Source: Motacilla alba alba (lineage: Eukaryota; Chordata; Aves; Passeriformes; Motacillidae). From it: a stretch of DNA of 64,000 nt. The notes beneath the pieces were generated by a model. The model was not told the origin of the DNA. It was given only the letters and a program-made list of their open reading frames with translations, and did no database searches. Positions 36,301-49,400 of the stretch are shown one piece after another. The stretch spans positions 54,218,152-54,282,151 of the forward strand of contig NC_052017.1 of NCBI RefSeq assembly GCF_015832195.1, written 5' to 3'. The first letter of the stretch is position 1; every line of letters begins with the position of its first letter. Position numbers and translations under genes: made by a program.

Positions 36301-39300
36301 ATGACTGATTAAAAAATATAATAAAGAAACGCCCACATCATATATGTTTACAAAACCTAGGTACAGTAAAAATACAGGAGAGGAAAGTTTCACCAACACA
36401 CACAAGTGCATATTAATTCTGCTAAAACAAAATGGTATTTTAGCTGTGTATGTGATCTGAGAGTGAACAGCATAGAGAAATGACTGTAACTGTGGATTTT
36501 TTGGCATAGATGAAGTTAGTATAAACTCTTTACTAGCTAAGCTGCAAAGGTTTTGTTCATGAAGAAACAGTTAAAAATATTCTTGGACACAGTGAGGTGT
36601 TTTTTTTTTTTAAGGAAAAAATAAAACAAAAATGAAGGAAGAAAACATTAAGCTCTCCTTCCTTTCTCCCTTCATAATTACTCAGTTTTTGGATACTAGA
36701 GAAAGTATTGCTATTAAAAGCAGTAAAATGTTTCTAAATAAAAACATTTAAGCATTCACTTCTCAGGCTTGGTAATCTATTTATGCCTTTGAGAAAAAAG
36801 TATGATTTTGCATTGCAGAAATAGGGAAGTAAGGTGACAAAAGCGTTTGTGGAACACCCATATATGCTCCAGTTGAAATTGAGCTCCGATTTATACATCT
36901 TCATAATAAAAAGTGATGGTTTTTTTAGATATTGTAAGTATAGCAGTCTTTCAATAGAGATATGGATGTTATGTTCTGTGAGGTGGAGAAAAAACTTCCA
37001 TTGTTTTCCAGAAATCTTGATGTAACTGCTGGTTTTAAGACTTTCAAAATGGCTGCTTGTGCTCTGTGAGTCTAATTTTGCTGAAAGCTCTCTTCAGGCT
37101 TATGAAAGGCTCAGGCTTTTATGCTTTTCAAAGCCTCTTGGATCTATATTTATATATAGCAACTTCCATTCATGCTTACCATTCAGTGTGTAGATACCCA
37201 AATACAATCCTGTGCCCTAGAGCACAGTAATGCAGACTTTCAGCAGCCAGATAACTATGGTGGTCCCTTTTTTATATGAAAGATTACTAGTGTATCCCTT
37301 TTATTATTTATGCCAATAGAAAGTGTAACCCCAAATATGGGTTCTTCCTCTGTTCCCATAGATTGTATACAAAGATGCCTGCATAGTGAGTAGGAAACTT
37401 TTAAAAGTGTCAGCACTAGTTTAGCTTTGAAATTACATTTTTAATGATCTTTATAGGTCCTTAAATGGCAGCTTTTTAAAGCATCTTCACAGAAAGAAAC
37501 AGTATCCATGGGTTTTATATTCATAAAAAAACTTATTAAATTTAATAAATATACTTAATCTTGTGTTTTAAAATAGATGTTAAATATTAAATTTTACTTA
37601 CGAATTACATGCACAAGCCCTCCAGACTTTCCTTTAACTCTTTTTTATATGTATCAGAATACCTGATTTTTGAAAGAAGTGTATTTAGTTTGTAAGTCAC
37701 AGAATCACAGGTTGGAAAAGACCTCTGAGATCATTGCGTCCAACCCGTGACCTAACACCACCTTGCCAACTAGACTTGCCACTAAGTGCCACATCCAATC
37801 TTTTCTTAGGTGTCTCAGAGATGGTAACACCACCACCTCCCTGAGCAGCCCATTCCAATGCCCAATAACTCTTTTTGTGATGTCTTGGTGAAGTGTTTTT
37901 CTTCCTCTGTTGTCAGTCCTATAGTAGCACAGCAGATGCTTTGTAAATTGTAAAGCAGAAGATAATTTTTTATTTTAATTATCTTATTATTAACTTTTCC
38001 TGTTAGGAGAAAAAACACAAACAGGTAATGGAGCCAAGAATACAGTGTAGAAGTGCTTCAGTTTAAAATGCGTAAAAACAAATCCACTGGCACAGGATAG
38101 TGTTCTGAAGCAGAATGCATATTTTGTTCAAGCTAGGTGAAGCACAGTTTTCAAATCCAAACTTCTTGTATGGCTCATTATGTTTTATCTGCATATGGGT
38201 AACTGCTCAGTTCTCTGGTTTCCTTAACTATCTGGATTTGTCTTTGTTCTGTGTTATTTCTGTACTACCTCAAATTTGCTCCATGTCAGATCTTTTTGAT
38301 GCTCTTTTATCATTCCTCTGCCACATTAATGTTTAGGTGTGCTTGTTGGCATATCCAGAGTAGAAACTGTGAGTGTGATCATGTAGGAGATAGATATATA
38401 AGGGTAATTGTGATTGAGATTTCAGTTCTACGTACACCTTAGATTTTGCAGCTTGCATGTAACTGTCAGGGTACAGCTTGATTAAAAGTTAAGAGTTACA
38501 CTGCTCTTAGGTGAATTTACCCATATTTTGTTTGATATGCCTCAGTGTTTCACTTCTCTCAAAAAAATCCATGTCCAAAGTGGTTTCTAGCATATTCTGC
38601 TAATTCAGTTGGACTGGATTTATACAGCAAAAAAATCTGGATTTATGTAAGTTAGAGTCATAGAATATCCTGAGTTGGAAGGGACCCACAAGATTGACCC
38701 AAGTCCTACTCCTGTCCCTGCACAGTACAGCCCAAAGAATCATACTGTGTTCCTAAGAGTGTTGTCCAATCACTTATTGAACTCAGACAGGCTCGGTGGT
38801 GTGACCACTTACCTGGGGACTGTGTTCCAGTGCCACCCTCTGGGTAAAGAACCTTATTCTAATATCCAGCATAATCTTCCCTGACAGAGCTTCATGCTGT
38901 TCCCTTGAGTCCTGTTGCTGGTCACCACAGCTCCTGCCCCTCCACATCCCCTCATGAAGAAATTGTAAACTGCTGTGAGGTCTCCCCTCTGTCTCCTCCA
39001 CGATGAGCAAGCCAAGTGACCTCAACTGCTCCTTGTACAGCTTCCCCTCAAGGCCCTTAATCATCTTTGTAGCCCTTCTTTGGATACTCTCTAATAGCTT
39101 TGAATAGCTTTGTATCATTCTTATATTGTGGCACCCAAAACTGCACACAGGACTCAGGTGAGGCTGCAGCAGTGCAGAACAGAGCAGGACAATCCCCTCC
39201 CTTGCCCAGCTGGTGATGCAGTGCCTGATGTACCCAGGACACAGTTGGTACATCACTGTTGGCTCTCCTGGCTACCAGGGCACTGCTGACTCATATCCAA

Positions 39301-42300
39301 CTTTTCATTGACCAGGACCCTCAGGTCCCTTTCCGTGGTGCTGTTCTCCAGGTCTGGTTCCCCAGTCTGTCCATACATCCAGGGTTGTCCCCTCCCAGGT
39401 GCAAAATTTGACATTTGTCTTTGTTGAACTTCGTATGGTTGCTGATTACTTAGCCCTCTAATTTGCTGAGGTCCACTCTTCCAGGGCCTCTCTGCTTTCA
39501 AGGCAATCAGCAGCTCCTCCCAATTTAATATCATTGTCAAACTTAGTGTACCTTCAAGTCCTTCAGTCAAGTGATTTATGAAGATGTTGAAGAGCACAGA
39601 GCTGAGGATGGAGCCCTATGGAACCCCACTAGTGACATCTCACCAGTCTGATGTCACCCCATTCACTGTAAAGCTTTAAACCCAACCCATGAGCCAGCTG
39701 CTTACGCACTACATGATGTGTTTATCCAGCTGTACGCTGAATATTTTGTCCAGGAGGGTCCTGTGAGAGACAATATCAAAGGCTTTACTGAAAGCCAAAA
39801 AGATTACAAGTGGCTTCCCTTGCTCATCTCAGTGGGTAAACTTGTAATAAAAGGAAATCAGATTTGGCAAGCAGGAGTGTCCCCTTGTGAACCCATTACT
39901 GGTTGTGACCAAGGAAGTTGCTCTCTCTTGAAGTTGTTTTTCAATAACTCCCAGAAAAATCATCTCCATCATTTTACCAGTGAATGAAATGAGACTAGGA
40001 GTACTGTACTTTCCAGGGTCATCCTTCCTGAAAGTTAGGACTGGGTTAGTAAACACCTGAACACAGGACACAGGAAAGGCAGGATAGGCTAGGAACAGAA
40101 ATGTCTAAACTCTGTAAAAAAAATCCAAACCAATAAAAAAATCCCTAAAACCCAAACCAAACAAACCAACCAACTCCAGACTATTATTTTTTGTTGTATT
40201 GGTTTTGTTGTTTTGGGTGAAGTTTCTTAATGTGTGTGTGTTTTGTTTTCCTTTCTTTGGGAAGGCAAAAGTTTTGTTAAAGATACATTTTCTGAAAGTC
40301 TAATTTTCTTTCCATGCTTGTTGGAGTTATAAACAGTTTGTTACCAGCACTTCTTTTCCAGGTAGTTTCTGCCCCCTCAATGCACTGAAACAGAGAAAGA
40401 TAGTGTTACAGCCAACTCTAACTCATATTGGCTGTAAATACTAGTAATCAATTAGACTTTTCTGACTATAATTTTGTCTTTTTGGTGTGTCTTTGATTTG
40501 TCCATAAATGTTATATAAGTAGTCATTATGACTTACTTAATTGGAAATGTCCGTATTTGCAGATGTCTTATACTAATCCATGCACACATAGCTGCTTTGT
40601 AGTTCTGCATATTGCAGCAATCTGTTTTGAATTTAACAAGCTAGATTGTTTGCATGAAGATGTCTTAATAAGCTTTCTAAAGAAGGTACTAAAAACAGAG
40701 GCAAAGAAAAAAGCACAGATGCTGTTTCTAGGAATCACTGAATTACAGCCCTTGTACTCTGTTTCTTCTAACAGTTGTTTTTATTTCCTGTAGAGCTTGA
40801 ATAAACAACCACTTCCTGGATCCACAGAAAACAATGGAAGTGAACCTGTCTCTCCACAGGTATGTGGAGGGCATGGGGGGTTTGTTTCCTCCTTAACTGC
40901 AGTGTTGTCTTTATGTTACATTGGTTGAAGTGCCCAGTATTTCTCTTCATGCTAAAGTAGGGATAAGTAGTTGCCTGTCTGGATGCTCAGATATTTTGTT
41001 TGTGTGTAATCCCATTTGCTGGTATTAAGTATTGTCACTGATGTGTGGAGCTTTTCGTTTTGTAAGGACTGGTTAGCAGACTGCCAGCATTGAGATGCAT
41101 CTTGTTGCACAGCATTAAACTCACTTTCAAAAGTAGAGGGCCTATTGCATGTTTGGAAGGCTGAACGAAAAGAACTGATAGGCTGAAAATGTTGTCACTA
41201 GTGAGAAGGATGTAGGTAATTTTTTAATATGTCTCAGAGAAATATTTAGCTTACTGAAGTGGAATTAGCAGTGGCTTCTGGTACGTGCCTCCCAACATTG
41301 GATTGTAGGGGCAACATCTTGCAGTGATGCTTTCACATCACTTCTGTAGCACCAGCAGTAAAGGTTACCACAGCACAGAATCTTTTGGTATAGAATGAAG
41401 TAAGTACTATAGCTGAATAAATCAATAATTTTGTTTTATGTAAAAATTGTAAAGTCATTTAAAATAAAAATAAGAAAAGGACTGTTCAAGATGGCTTGCT
41501 AGAGAACTAACTATCATACAAGGATTTCTACCATTAATTTGTTCCCTTTGTCATAGGAAAGTATCTGTGTCTTTGAGATAAATCCAGTCTTCTCTGTAAT
41601 GCATTTAGAAGTGAGTCAGTTATATTTTTCAAGTTTGAGACAATAGTAAATAACCATTTATATTAGTTATACATTCCTCACTTTTTAGAGGGATTACACA
41701 GAAATACATTCTCCTAAAAGTTTAAATCAGAGCTGTAGTTTATTAGATTTAGTTGCTATCTGAAATTGTGTACATCTGGTAGTTGCATGCTTGATTTTTC
41801 TGCACAAGATGATTCTTTTAAGGGAGTAGCAGCTATTTGGTGTCATGCATGTGTTAGACAACAGTAGTTTCTTTGCACAAGTCAAGTCTCTTTCCTGGAC
41901 TTTAGTGTGTCTGTCTGCCTAAAAGCAGTGCAGAAATAATTACTTTCTTTCAATTTTTGCAGCAAAGTGACAGTCAGTCTTTTGCCCAGAGGCTTCAGCT
42001 TCGAGTTCCCTCCATGGAGTCTTTGTTTCGAAGCCCAGTAAAAGAGACCCTATTTCGCTCTTCTTCTAAAGAGTCCCTAGTCCGAAGTTCTTCAAGAGAC
42101 TCGCTGAATCGACTAGATTTGGAAGCCCTCAGTCCCAGCTTTGATTCACCTTCTGACATTGAAAGTGAAACTGAAGAGCCTCTGGGAAATATGGACACCT
42201 TCAGCAAAGAGCAGTTGCTGCAGCGTCTGCGTAGAATGGAGCGCAGTTTAGGCAACTATAGGGGAAAATACTCAGAGGTAGGCAATGTGACTGGTTTAGC

Positions 42301-44893
42301 TATGCAGAAAGGGGAAAGATATTAGGCTAACAGATACTGCAGTGGACAGTCTTTTTGTTTTCCTATTTGGAGCAAATGTTTCAACTTGCAACTAACACAG
42401 AAGTTAAATTATTCTAAATCTAGTTATTTTTGACCTAAAAAGGTTAAATGTTTTTCTGGTAATAAAACATGGAAATCTTGTTCTTCTCTTGTTTGTAAAT
42501 AACTTCCTGATGCCAGCAGTAGAGGTTAATTAATGGTTACTTACACAGAGCAGGCCTAATAAGATTTCAGCTGAAAGCATCTAGAAGGGGGTGAAGTTCA
42601 CTACAGAGATGAGCATGACTTGTACTCCCATGACAGCAACTTTTTTTTTTTTCCCAACTTGTTTTTGAAATGCACAGTGTATATTCTAGCCATGTGCAAT
42701 AGGCAAGCATTTTGCTTTCAAGAAACAAGTTCTATTCTTCATAATTTCTAGGTATTCCCTGGGAGGAATTAATTCAAACATCTTATTTTTTGGGTATTTC
42801 AGTAAAAACCAATTATATAAATAGTTTCACTACTCATTTTCCAAATTACTGGAGAAGGTAAAGCTGTTATATGGAAGATGGTGTTTTGGTATTGAGTTTT
42901 TTAATTAGTATTTGGGTTTTGTTTGGGTTTTTTAATTGTTCTTTTTTTTAAGTGTGTGTTGTATTTAAAACTGGATGTTTGTATTGTTTTTTACAGTTCT
43001 TTTAATGTTTGCTGCCCTCAAATACAAAAATTCCTGTGCAGACTTTTGTCAAAATCCCTGGAATCTAAAATATGTATACAGTGACTGCAGTATTCAGCAT
43101 ATGCCTGAAAGAGCAGTTCTCACAGTAATTTTTCCTTCACTTCCAGCTGGTGTAATAAGTATTTTTTTTAAAGTTTATGTAAATAGTAGTTGATAAAATG
43201 AAAATTCTTCAGTTTGTGGATTTGTTTTATGCTTTTTTTTGTAATTTGGGATTTTTTTTTTATTAGTGTAATCTGTCCACCAAGTCCTAACTTTCTCTGT
43301 CAAAAAGGCTTGGGTTTTTTTCCTGGTTTTGTGAGTTTCTTCAGTTCAAAATAGTTATTTTGCTGGGGCTTGGAAGAAACTTGTTGCAATATATAATGAG
43401 TAATTAAGGCAGAAATATTTTTCCCCTTTTAAAGTAGGATGCATAGTTAGCATCTCAAAAATATGGAAAAAAAAAAGGAAAACCACCGATAGCAGTTTTG
43501 ATTTTCTTATAAGGGCAAAATAAATATCACTTTGAAATTAAAAGTAATTTTGAATACTGAAAATGTTTAGTTTGCTTTAAATTAGAATTTGAAGATATAT
43601 TTTGACTTTCTGGTTTTGATGTTCTGGATTTGTTTTTCTTAAATTTTTCATTAATTTGAAAACACAATGTTCTAATTCCAAATGACATTATGCTACTTCA
43701 ACATAATGTTACTTGGCAGTTGTAATCAAATATTTAAGTAAACTAAGTTGTGCCGTTCCTCCTTTTGTCAGCTTACAGTGAGAAATGAAATACTGTCTAC
43801 TTTCAGTCTGTCTTTGCTAGATATATGCAAAGCATATGGGATGAGAACATTACACCTTTTTTGTTAAATTTAGAAATGTATTTTTTAATGCCCACTTTTG
43901 TAAAATTATTTTTGCTTGATCTCCCTGGGACATATACTCTTACAAGTGGTCACCCCTGTGGGGTAGCTGTCTGAGATGTAACTTTCTGATACTGTTGGGT
44001 TTGACACCCTGTGCTGAAAGGGGGTATGTGGTATGTTGTCTCAGGGAAGGGAAAACTGTCTGAATGCTGAGTAACATCATTGTTTTGTCGTGTAGGCTTG
44101 TGTTTTTTTAACATGTTGGAGATATTTTATAGATAAATAAAACATTATGAAAATTTAAGTACATTTATATCAAAGTTCTCAAGTGGAGTGAAGAGTTTGA
44201 AAATGCAGGTAGTGATACAACTAAGGAAATAGTTTTGATGGGTATATGCAGATGTATTATCATCTTTATATCCTGATTTGTTTATTTTAGCTAGTGTCTG
44301 CTTATCAAATTATCCAGCGGGAAAAGAAGAAGCTACAGGTAAGCATTACTTTTCATGCTTTCTTACCTGCTTTTTTCAATCTTAAAATGTGTAGTGACAA
44401 TACAGATTTAATTTTCAGTGTGTTGTGAGTATGTAACAGATGATGATTTCTTAGCTGGGATTTTTAAGGAAGCCAAGGTAAAATTAATTTGTCAAAATAA
44501 CTGTGAGGTATTGTACTCCAGCCTTTTTTGTTGCATCAGCTGACTTCAGGTGATAGACTGACAGATTGCCCACCCACAGTTGGCAGTTTATGACAATACT
44601 TGCATATCAAGTGTGACTTGAAAGAGAAGCAAAAGAATTACATTTGTGAATTTTTAAAATTTATTTATCCATTTAAAAATTACATTCAATACACCTGATC
44701 TTTATTCTTCCTTTTTTCTTAAGAGCATTCTGAGTCAAAGCCAGGATAAAGCACTTCGCAGAATTGGAGAACTGAGAGAGGTAATTTCCTTTATTGATTG
44801 CATGTTTATGTTATATCACACCTACACAGAATCTTTTTCTGCCTAGCTTTTGTTCACAAAATATTTTCTATTACAGAGCAGGGTATTTTACGG

Positions 44894-44926
<33 letters not shown>

Positions 44927-46398
44927 TTGTTGTTGTTTATATGGGGTTACTCCTCTGGCTTGCTTCCCATTCAGCAGCTTATTGCTGTACTCCTTAGACA
45001 GAGCAGTGCATCACCAACTGAACTACTTCTCTTGTTCATTGTGAAATAAGTAGAAGTGTGTGTAGTTCTTGCGGTATTGTTGGGCCCAGCCATAGATGTC
45101 CCTGTGCAATTTGTTGCTCTTCTATTAATCACAAATACTAATTCAGGCGAGCACAAGTAATAGGCACATTTTTGTAAGGATTTCAATGACTATTAAAAAA
45201 AAGGATAATTAAAAAATATTCTTTATCTCAGTTGTAATACTTACATTGTTTTATGGATTTTAGTATAGTTTGGTTTCAATCATAAAATCAAGTAGGTTGT
45301 ATTATGATTTGCCTCCTTAGGTTATAGTGAAATTCAAAGGAGAAGCTGTAGTGTATTTGGTATTGGTAGTAAAGACAATGGACTTAAAAAACATGTATAG
45401 AAGATGGGGCAGAACAGATTAAAAGGGCAAAATCGAAAACGCCATATTGTCAAACCCTGATGAAGCACAGTGTGAAGCTGAAGCCGTTTTCTTGCCTCAG
45501 GAGCTAGTGCAACACCAGATTTGTAGATGGGTGTGCAAGGGCCTCTGTCCATGCTCTTACATTGCTGGAGAGCTGGGTACCATTTAGCCCAAAGTCGCAG
45601 GCTTTGTCTTATGACTGCACACCTGCTTCTGGCATGTACAATGCTGAGCAGCAGCACTGGCATGGAGGTTGAAGGACCCATTAGACTGTGATGAGGTCCC
45701 ACCTTTGTCTGAAGGCAGACTCACTCCAGGCAGTTGGGTGTTTTACCCACAGACAGGGACTGAGGCCTGTCCCCTTCATAATGAGGGATGGTAACTGTGA
45801 GCCTCTGGCCATGTGGGTGCTCAAGGCTCAAGCTCTCCCACAAGGACCTATCCCTGTGACTAGTCAGGCAGCCAGTCATTTCAAGGGAGGTCACTGGCAA
45901 ATTGCTGGGCACTCTTCAGTGATTTGGAGAATAATTCAGGTGAGCATGCTGTGAATTGTGTGTGCTAGTGGGATAGCATTTTGGTTCACATTTGTGCTGT
46001 TTCTGCCCCAGCAACTGAGAACAGTGAGTCAGTGCTGGGAGTACTGTGCTCATCTGAGCTATAGCCTGTGTTGGGATTGTCATGATGTCCTAAGCTAAAC
46101 TGTCAGTGCATATGAGGAAAAAACCCATTGCTTTACTGTCAGAATTGGCTTGCCAAGGTTGTATCTTTTCCAGATCACTACAAGGTCAAATAAAAAAACT
46201 TTTTCTGTGTTAGGTCCATATCTGCATGCTCCTGTAGGATTGGTTTTCCAGTTTATTGCTGCTTGTTGAAGTCAGGAAGGCAAATGTGGAACAGAGTTAA
46301 ATCTTTGGCATATGATAGAATTGGACCATGTGTGGGGTTTTTTTTCTGTCATAGTCTTTGTGATTCATGTATGTAGATAAGTTACACATATATTTCTG

Positions 46399-46438
<40 letters not shown>

Positions 46439-49400
46439 TCATTTATATATGTATATTTTGTGTAAAATTTAATTTCATTCTTACCAATCTTGTAAATTTA
46501 AAGATTCCTTCAAATCTAACACTGAAATTCTTTTTCAATAATTGATACACTTCAAAAAGTGTTTTTCTGATCTTTTGGAAGCCCAAGTGTTGCAGCATTA
46601 GGTAAAACAGACAACAAAGGAAAAATTACAAATAAAATGATAAGTTTCCATTGTGGAAGCTAACATGTTCCAAAGTAGTTCATTCACTGATGTAGTAATT
46701 TGTTATCAGAAATGAATTATACTAATATTTTTCTTCATCATACAATCCATTTTTTCCCATAAATATATTGAATCAGGCAAGTTTCTTCAAAGAGGGCCAT
46801 GTATGAGGAAACTAATCTTCCTTTGAGACTAAATTAACAGTGTGACACAGTCCCTAAAAATAAATGTGGTTTTCCTTACTTTAGTTTACTCCTGTTAGGA
46901 GTAATTCGTCAAAACCAGTCTTAAATGAGTCTTCAGTGTTCTCCTTCACAGAAAAGGATCAGAAGGGACTCTGAGAATCAGAGGACCATTTCTGTGTTGA
47001 TTTCAATAAATCTCTTTGACACTTGTTCTCACACTGGCCTGCTTTGCTTCTAAAGCTCAGAATCACAGGGCAGAAGTGTGATCAGTAATTGCTGAGAACA
47101 TGAGGCAATGCAGTGTTAAGAAGTGGATATAGTTGGGAAGAGAGTAATGGTTTTTGCAGTGATGCTTTCCCTCACCGTTGTGCCTGTGCATGGTAGGGCA
47201 GGCTCAGCTCATACAGCTATGGTTTTCAAAGCTGGTATCAGCCTCATCTGTGGTAGGGCATTCACTGTTGGAGGTAAGGGATAGACAGCAAGATAGCATA
47301 AAAACAAGATTTAGAGTTGGAGGAAAGCAGCTCAGGAAGCATCCAGTGCCCTGTTTTGTCTCATTTGCTTTTTCATGCTTTCTTTCTCTTTCTGTTGTCC
47401 TCTGTCTTTGCCTGGCTAATGGAACTCATATTTGTGTGTGGTGATTGCTTTTATACAAGTGATCTTTGCAGAATAACAGTCATGGAAGCATTCTTTTCCT
47501 GGAGTAAATCATGAGGAAGATATCTGTGGATGAAATAAATATGTAAATAAAACATGTTAAAAAGTTTCTGAAAATATTTGCAGTGCACGCATGATGTATG
47601 TGTGATTCTGATTCTCTGAATACGCAGTTAGATGTGAATTAATTTAGGTACATTTATTTTCTATTAGAATGATAATTATTTAAAGAAATTTAAATGTTTA
47701 AACTTTAAAGCATGGGAAGTAATTAAAAAAAACTTCCTTCAGGAAATATGTTATAAGACTCTGTAGATATTACTAAAGAATTTAGGCAATATCTACAACC
47801 TTCTAAGAGTATTCAGCCAAACAAATGCATGTAAGTATCAAGAAGTAAAGCCACGTACTTAAATTATTTGGTATTCTCTGCCCTTCTCATTTGAGACATA
47901 TTTGTGGAATAAAAAGACCAATTTTCTTCTCTTATGCATGGCATTTGTCATTTTAGAATGGTGGCATTTTGAATGAACATAATGAATTTTACATTTCTTC
48001 TCTTTATGTTGACTTAATCTGGTGGCAAAATGAAGAATTTTCCAAAGTGCAGTCTTCAGCTTCCAGGAGAAATGTGTGCATGGAAGAGAGTTTTTCAGGA
48101 GCAGGCTTGAAATGAACCCTATGCAAACTTACTTTTAGGAAAAAGAATCCTTGATAATTTGCCATCAGATCTAGACTCTTGCTGTTTTAATCCTGGTATT
48201 ATAATTGGATGTTCTTACTGTATTGTGTGGAATGTTGTATAGTAAAAAAAATATACACTTTATTGTTGTATTTTGGCATCATAATTATGAAAGAGATATT
48301 TTAGATGCCATTTTATAATATTTTCGTAAGTCTTTTGAGTTCACATTCATTTGAGATGTGTTTGTATTATCAGGAGCTACAGATGGATCAACAAGCTAAG
48401 AAACATCTCCAAGAGGAATTTGATGCTTCCTTAGAAGAAAAGGATCAACTTATTAATGTCCTGCAAACTCAGGCAAGATAATTTACCCAACAGATGTTGT
48501 TTAAAACTGCTTGTCTTACCTTTTCTTTTTAGCTATATGCTTCCTATGATGCATATCCAAATTTTATTATAATTCCTCTGAAGTTAAAAAGCGTCTTGTG
48601 AATTTAGGATTTTTTGGAAATTAGGTGTGTCTTTGTGGTAGAGGATACCTTTGTAAAAATCTCACTCATGTTAAAATGGATTGGCTGATTTGCACTTAAG
48701 TACCTTTGTGATGTTTTTGTTATCAAGGCATCAACATTAGCAGATGTCTGACCTAAAATTGCTTTTGCAAAATTCATGTGTTTTGTTTAATTGGTCTTTG
48801 TTTCTCTACCCAGTGAATTTACTTTTGTTAATTGGAAGCATAATTCTGACTTTTAAAAAATGGTAAAAAATTTCAGACAGATTTTTCCTTCTTCTACTTG
48901 CTAATATCAAAATTAATTTAACTCTTTCTAGTTTTGAAGATTAAAAAGTTATCTGCTTTGAATCCTTGGATTTTTTTAACAAAAAGAACATTTTGTTTAG
49001 GTGTCGTTGCTGAAACAGAGATTACAGAATGGTCAGATAAGCACTGAATTACCTGATCAAAATGTCCAATCAGAACCACAAGTTCAAAGTCCAACGAAAG
49101 AAGTCAGTGCAGAAAATATTGTGGAACCAGGAACCAATGGTAGGTATTGTAGCTTTTTCAAGAGATCTTACATTTTCAGGAATAAACCTGTTATTATTTA
49201 TGATGGAGTAACAATATTTAGGGCTGACCATGTCATAGTAAGGATATATTTCTAGAAGAAGGCAATTGTTTTGAAAACGTTCTGGCAGCTAGAGGACAGG
49301 GTAACCCTTTTAAGAAACTAAATTTTCATAAGAATTCAGATCTGGTATGTCTTTCTTTGTCAATATTGATAATAACATTGTAATTATTGCTTTGTTGGTA

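Larger units (their letters stand above)
34931..40793 (+). other. GOLGA4: GOLGA4 intron 3
   Basis: gtgagt to ctgtag. Holds two antisense CR1 fragments. The rest (34931-37695, 37883-38654, 40076-40793) is AT-rich, with nothing recognised. Confidence 0.85.
44781..48373 (+). other. GOLGA4: GOLGA4 intron 7
   Basis: gtaatt to atcag. Holds a 31-base T run, an (AT)n tract and a GC-richer stretch (about 45400-46060) that I cannot assign. Confidence 0.85.

Noticed and set aside
41957..42325. Open frame running through exon 5 into both introns
   Set aside because: The true exon is 41963-42277; the extra codons on both sides are beyond the splice sites.
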